A stretch of 64,000 bases of DNA from Bacteroidales bacterium. GTDB taxonomy: Bacteria > Bacteroidota > Bacteroidia > Bacteroidales > UBA932. The stretch is from NCBI GenBank assembly GCA_017469845.1, contig JAFUFP010000028.1, positions 62,001 through 126,000 of the forward strand, written 5' to 3'. The first letter of the stretch is position 1; the number at the start of each line of letters is the position of its first letter. The notes below the pieces were generated by a model, which ran no database searches, was not told the DNA's origin, and saw only the letters and a program-made list of their open reading frames with translations. Below are positions 62,595-64,000 of this stretch, in pieces. Both the position numbers and the translations under genes were made by a program.

Positions 62595-63629
62595 ATGAAT
62601 CTGATAATAGGACTCCTCATTATAGCGATTGGCGCATTCTGCCAGTCCTCCAGCTATGTTCCTATCAACAAGATCAAGGAGTGGAGCTGGGAGAGCTACT
62701 GGATTGTCCAGGGCGTTTTCGCATGGCTCGTCTTCCCTCTCATCGGAGCTTTGCTGGCCGTTCCTTCTGGCCACTCTCTCGGTGAACTGTTCTCTAATGC
62801 CCCCTCATTCAACCTTTGGATGACTATCTTCTTCGGAGTCCTTTGGGGAATCGGTGGCCTTACTTTCGGTCTTTCGATGAGGTATCTGGGTGTCGCACTC
62901 GGACAGAGCATCGCTCTGGGAACATGTTCCGGTCTCGGAACCATCATGGGTCCGGTTCTGCTGAACATCTTCTTCCCTGAACTCAACGCTCTGCAGTCCC
63001 TTACCTGGGCCGTCATCATCGGTGTTGTCGTGATGCTTCTCGGTATCGCCATCATCGGAGTTGCCGGTGGAATGAAAGCCGCTTCCCTTCCTGAGGAAGA
63101 GAAAAAGAAGGCCGTCAAGGACTTCAACTTCTCAAAGGGTCTTGCCATCGCTCTTCTGGCCGGTTTCATGAGCGGCTGTTTCAATGTCGGTCTCGAATTC
63201 GGTAAGGAGATCAACTTCCCCGAGACTCAGGATATCTTCAAGACTCTTCCCGCCACACTTCTCGTCACCATCGGAGGTTTTGTCACAAACGCCGTTTACT
63301 GCTTCTGGCAGAATACCAAGAACAAGACCTGGGGTGATTACAAGAAAGGCAACGTTTGGGGGAACAACCTTATTTTCTGTGCATTGGCAGGTCTTCTGTG
63401 GTACAGCCAGTTCTTCGGCCTGAGCCTCGGTAAGGGATTCTTCACGGAGTACCCTACCATGATGACTCTCGCATTCTGTATCCTCATGGCTCTCAATGTA
63501 ACATTCAGCAACGTTTGGGGAATTATCCTCAAGGAGTGGAAAGGCTGCTCAAAGAAGACCATCACCGTTCTCGTCATCGGTTTGGTCGTTCTCGTTTTCT
63601 CGACCTTCCTTCCCCAACTTCTCGCCTAA
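62595..63629 (+). CDS. rhaT: L-rhamnose-proton symporter
   Basis: A 344-residue inner-membrane protein with ten predicted helices. It matches RhaT in MRYLGVALGQSIALGTCSGLGTIMGP, in the central LAGFMSGCFNVGLEFG segment and in length. It imports L-rhamnose with protons, the step before isomerisation. It is 73 bases after rhaA, past a hairpin. Confidence 0.94.
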   Translation: MNLIIGLLIIAIGAFCQSSSYVPINKIKEWSWESYWIVQGVFAWLVFPLIGALLAVPSGHSLGELFSNAPSFNLWMTIFFGVLWGIGGLTFGLSMRYLGVALGQSIALGTCSGLGTIMGPVLLNIFFPELNALQSLTWAVIIGVVVMLLGIAIIGVAGGMKAASLPEEEKKKAVKDFNFSKGLAIALLAGFMSGCFNVGLEFGKEINFPETQDIFKTLPATLLVTIGGFVTNAVYCFWQNTKNKTWGDYKKGNVWGNNLIFCALAGLLWYSQFFGLSLGKGFFTEYPTMMTLAFCILMALNVTFSNVWGIILKEWKGCSKKTITVLVIGLVVLVFSTFLPQLLA

Positions 63630-63677
63630 TAACAATTCAATAGTCTCGCAAGGAGAGACACAAATAATTCTAACATA

Positions 63678-64000
63678 ATGGCAAATCCAGTAATAATGCC
63701 CAAACAGGGCCAGTCTGTAGAAAGCTGCATCGTCTCCGAATTCAAAGTGAAGGTAGGTGACAAAGTAAAGGCCGGTGACGTCCTTTTCGGCTACGAAACA
63801 GATAAGGCTACCTTCGAGGAGGAGTCAAAATTTGACGGAACCGTCCTCGCAATATTCTTCAACGACGGTGATGAGATTCCTGTTCTCACCAACGTTATGG
63901 TTATCGGAAACGAAGGCGAGTCTTTCGCGGAGTTCGCTCCCGACGGAGCAGGTGCCGCAGCTCCCGCTGCCGCTCCTGAGGCTCCCGCAGCTGCCGCACC
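63678..64000 (+). CDS. Dihydrolipoamide acyltransferase (E2), lipoyl domain, partial
   Basis: The gene starts at ATG 63678 and runs off the window. The first about 80 residues are a biotinyl/lipoyl domain with the lipoylated Lys in ETDKATFEEE (near 41). An Ala/Pro-rich flexible linker follows. This is the N-terminus of the E2 of pyruvate (or another 2-oxo acid) dehydrogenase. It is 48 bases after rhaT, so no rhamnulose-1-phosphate aldolase intervenes. Confidence 0.88.
   Translation, partial: MANPVIMPKQGQSVESCIVSEFKVKVGDKVKAGDVLFGYETDKATFEEESKFDGTVLAIFFNDGDEIPVLTNVMVIGNEGESFAEFAPDGAGAAAPAAAPEAPAAAA

Overview
The window reads as chromosomal DNA of a Bacteroidales bacterium. It has a SusC/SusD pair, many lipoprotein signal peptides, a Bacteroidetes-type long IleS, DUF4369 and BACON-like proteins, and promoters of the TAnnTTTG type (sometimes with an upstream TTTG) instead of sigma-70 boxes. 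No genus is assigned.

Layout. 1-8.5 kb is housekeeping: a HIT protein end, a thioredoxin-like lipoprotein, cvpA-tsaB-IMPase on the minus strand, ileS, a DksA/TraR protein, lspA and tRNA-Ser(UGA). 8.5-10.4 kb is a low-GC accessory segment with a DUF4143-type ATPase and a five-copy 15-bp repeat. 10.4-20.1 kb mixes two GH2 enzymes, a TerB-like protein, a Rossmann protein, dtd, a TonB-receptor remnant, a DUF418 membrane protein and a YiiX-like lipoprotein. 20.1-25.5 kb is a minus-strand susC-susD-GH43 operon. 25.8-27.4 kb holds a PPOX-fold lipoprotein and an AraC-family regulator.

From 27.8 to 63.6 kb lies the main system, a locus for breaking down rhamnosides. It has five large secreted GH106 alpha-L-rhamnosidases, a GH2, two GH3, a neutral-ceramidase-like protein, a two-domain alpha/beta hydrolase and a metallo-beta-lactamase-fold protein, followed by rhaB (rhamnulokinase), rhaA (rhamnose isomerase) and rhaT (rhamnose symporter). 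The exported enzymes would release L-rhamnose, RhaT would import it, and RhaA then RhaB would make rhamnulose-1-phosphate. The aldolase is not in the window. The window ends inside a lipoyl-domain E2 gene.

The most notable result is regulatory. Four promoters (GH106 operon at 40.2 kb, hydrolase operon at 49.1 kb, a gene-free short transcript at 54.5 kb, MBL gene at 54.8 kb) carry two GAAGATTnTG-like decamers exactly 21 bp apart, with exactly 25 bp between the proximal copy and the -7 box. The PPOX gene at 25.8 kb has a near-identical arrangement. This is the geometry expected of an AraC-type activator, and an araC-family gene lies in the locus. A second promoter type, with GTCAAAAA exactly 56 bp upstream of the -7 box, is shared by rhaB and another short gene-free transcript at 58.5 kb. 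These two transcripts are candidate small RNAs. A second notable feature is that nearly every secreted enzyme of the 27.8-58.2 kb cluster, across unrelated folds, carries a Gly/Met/Asn/Gln/Pro-rich low-complexity loop.
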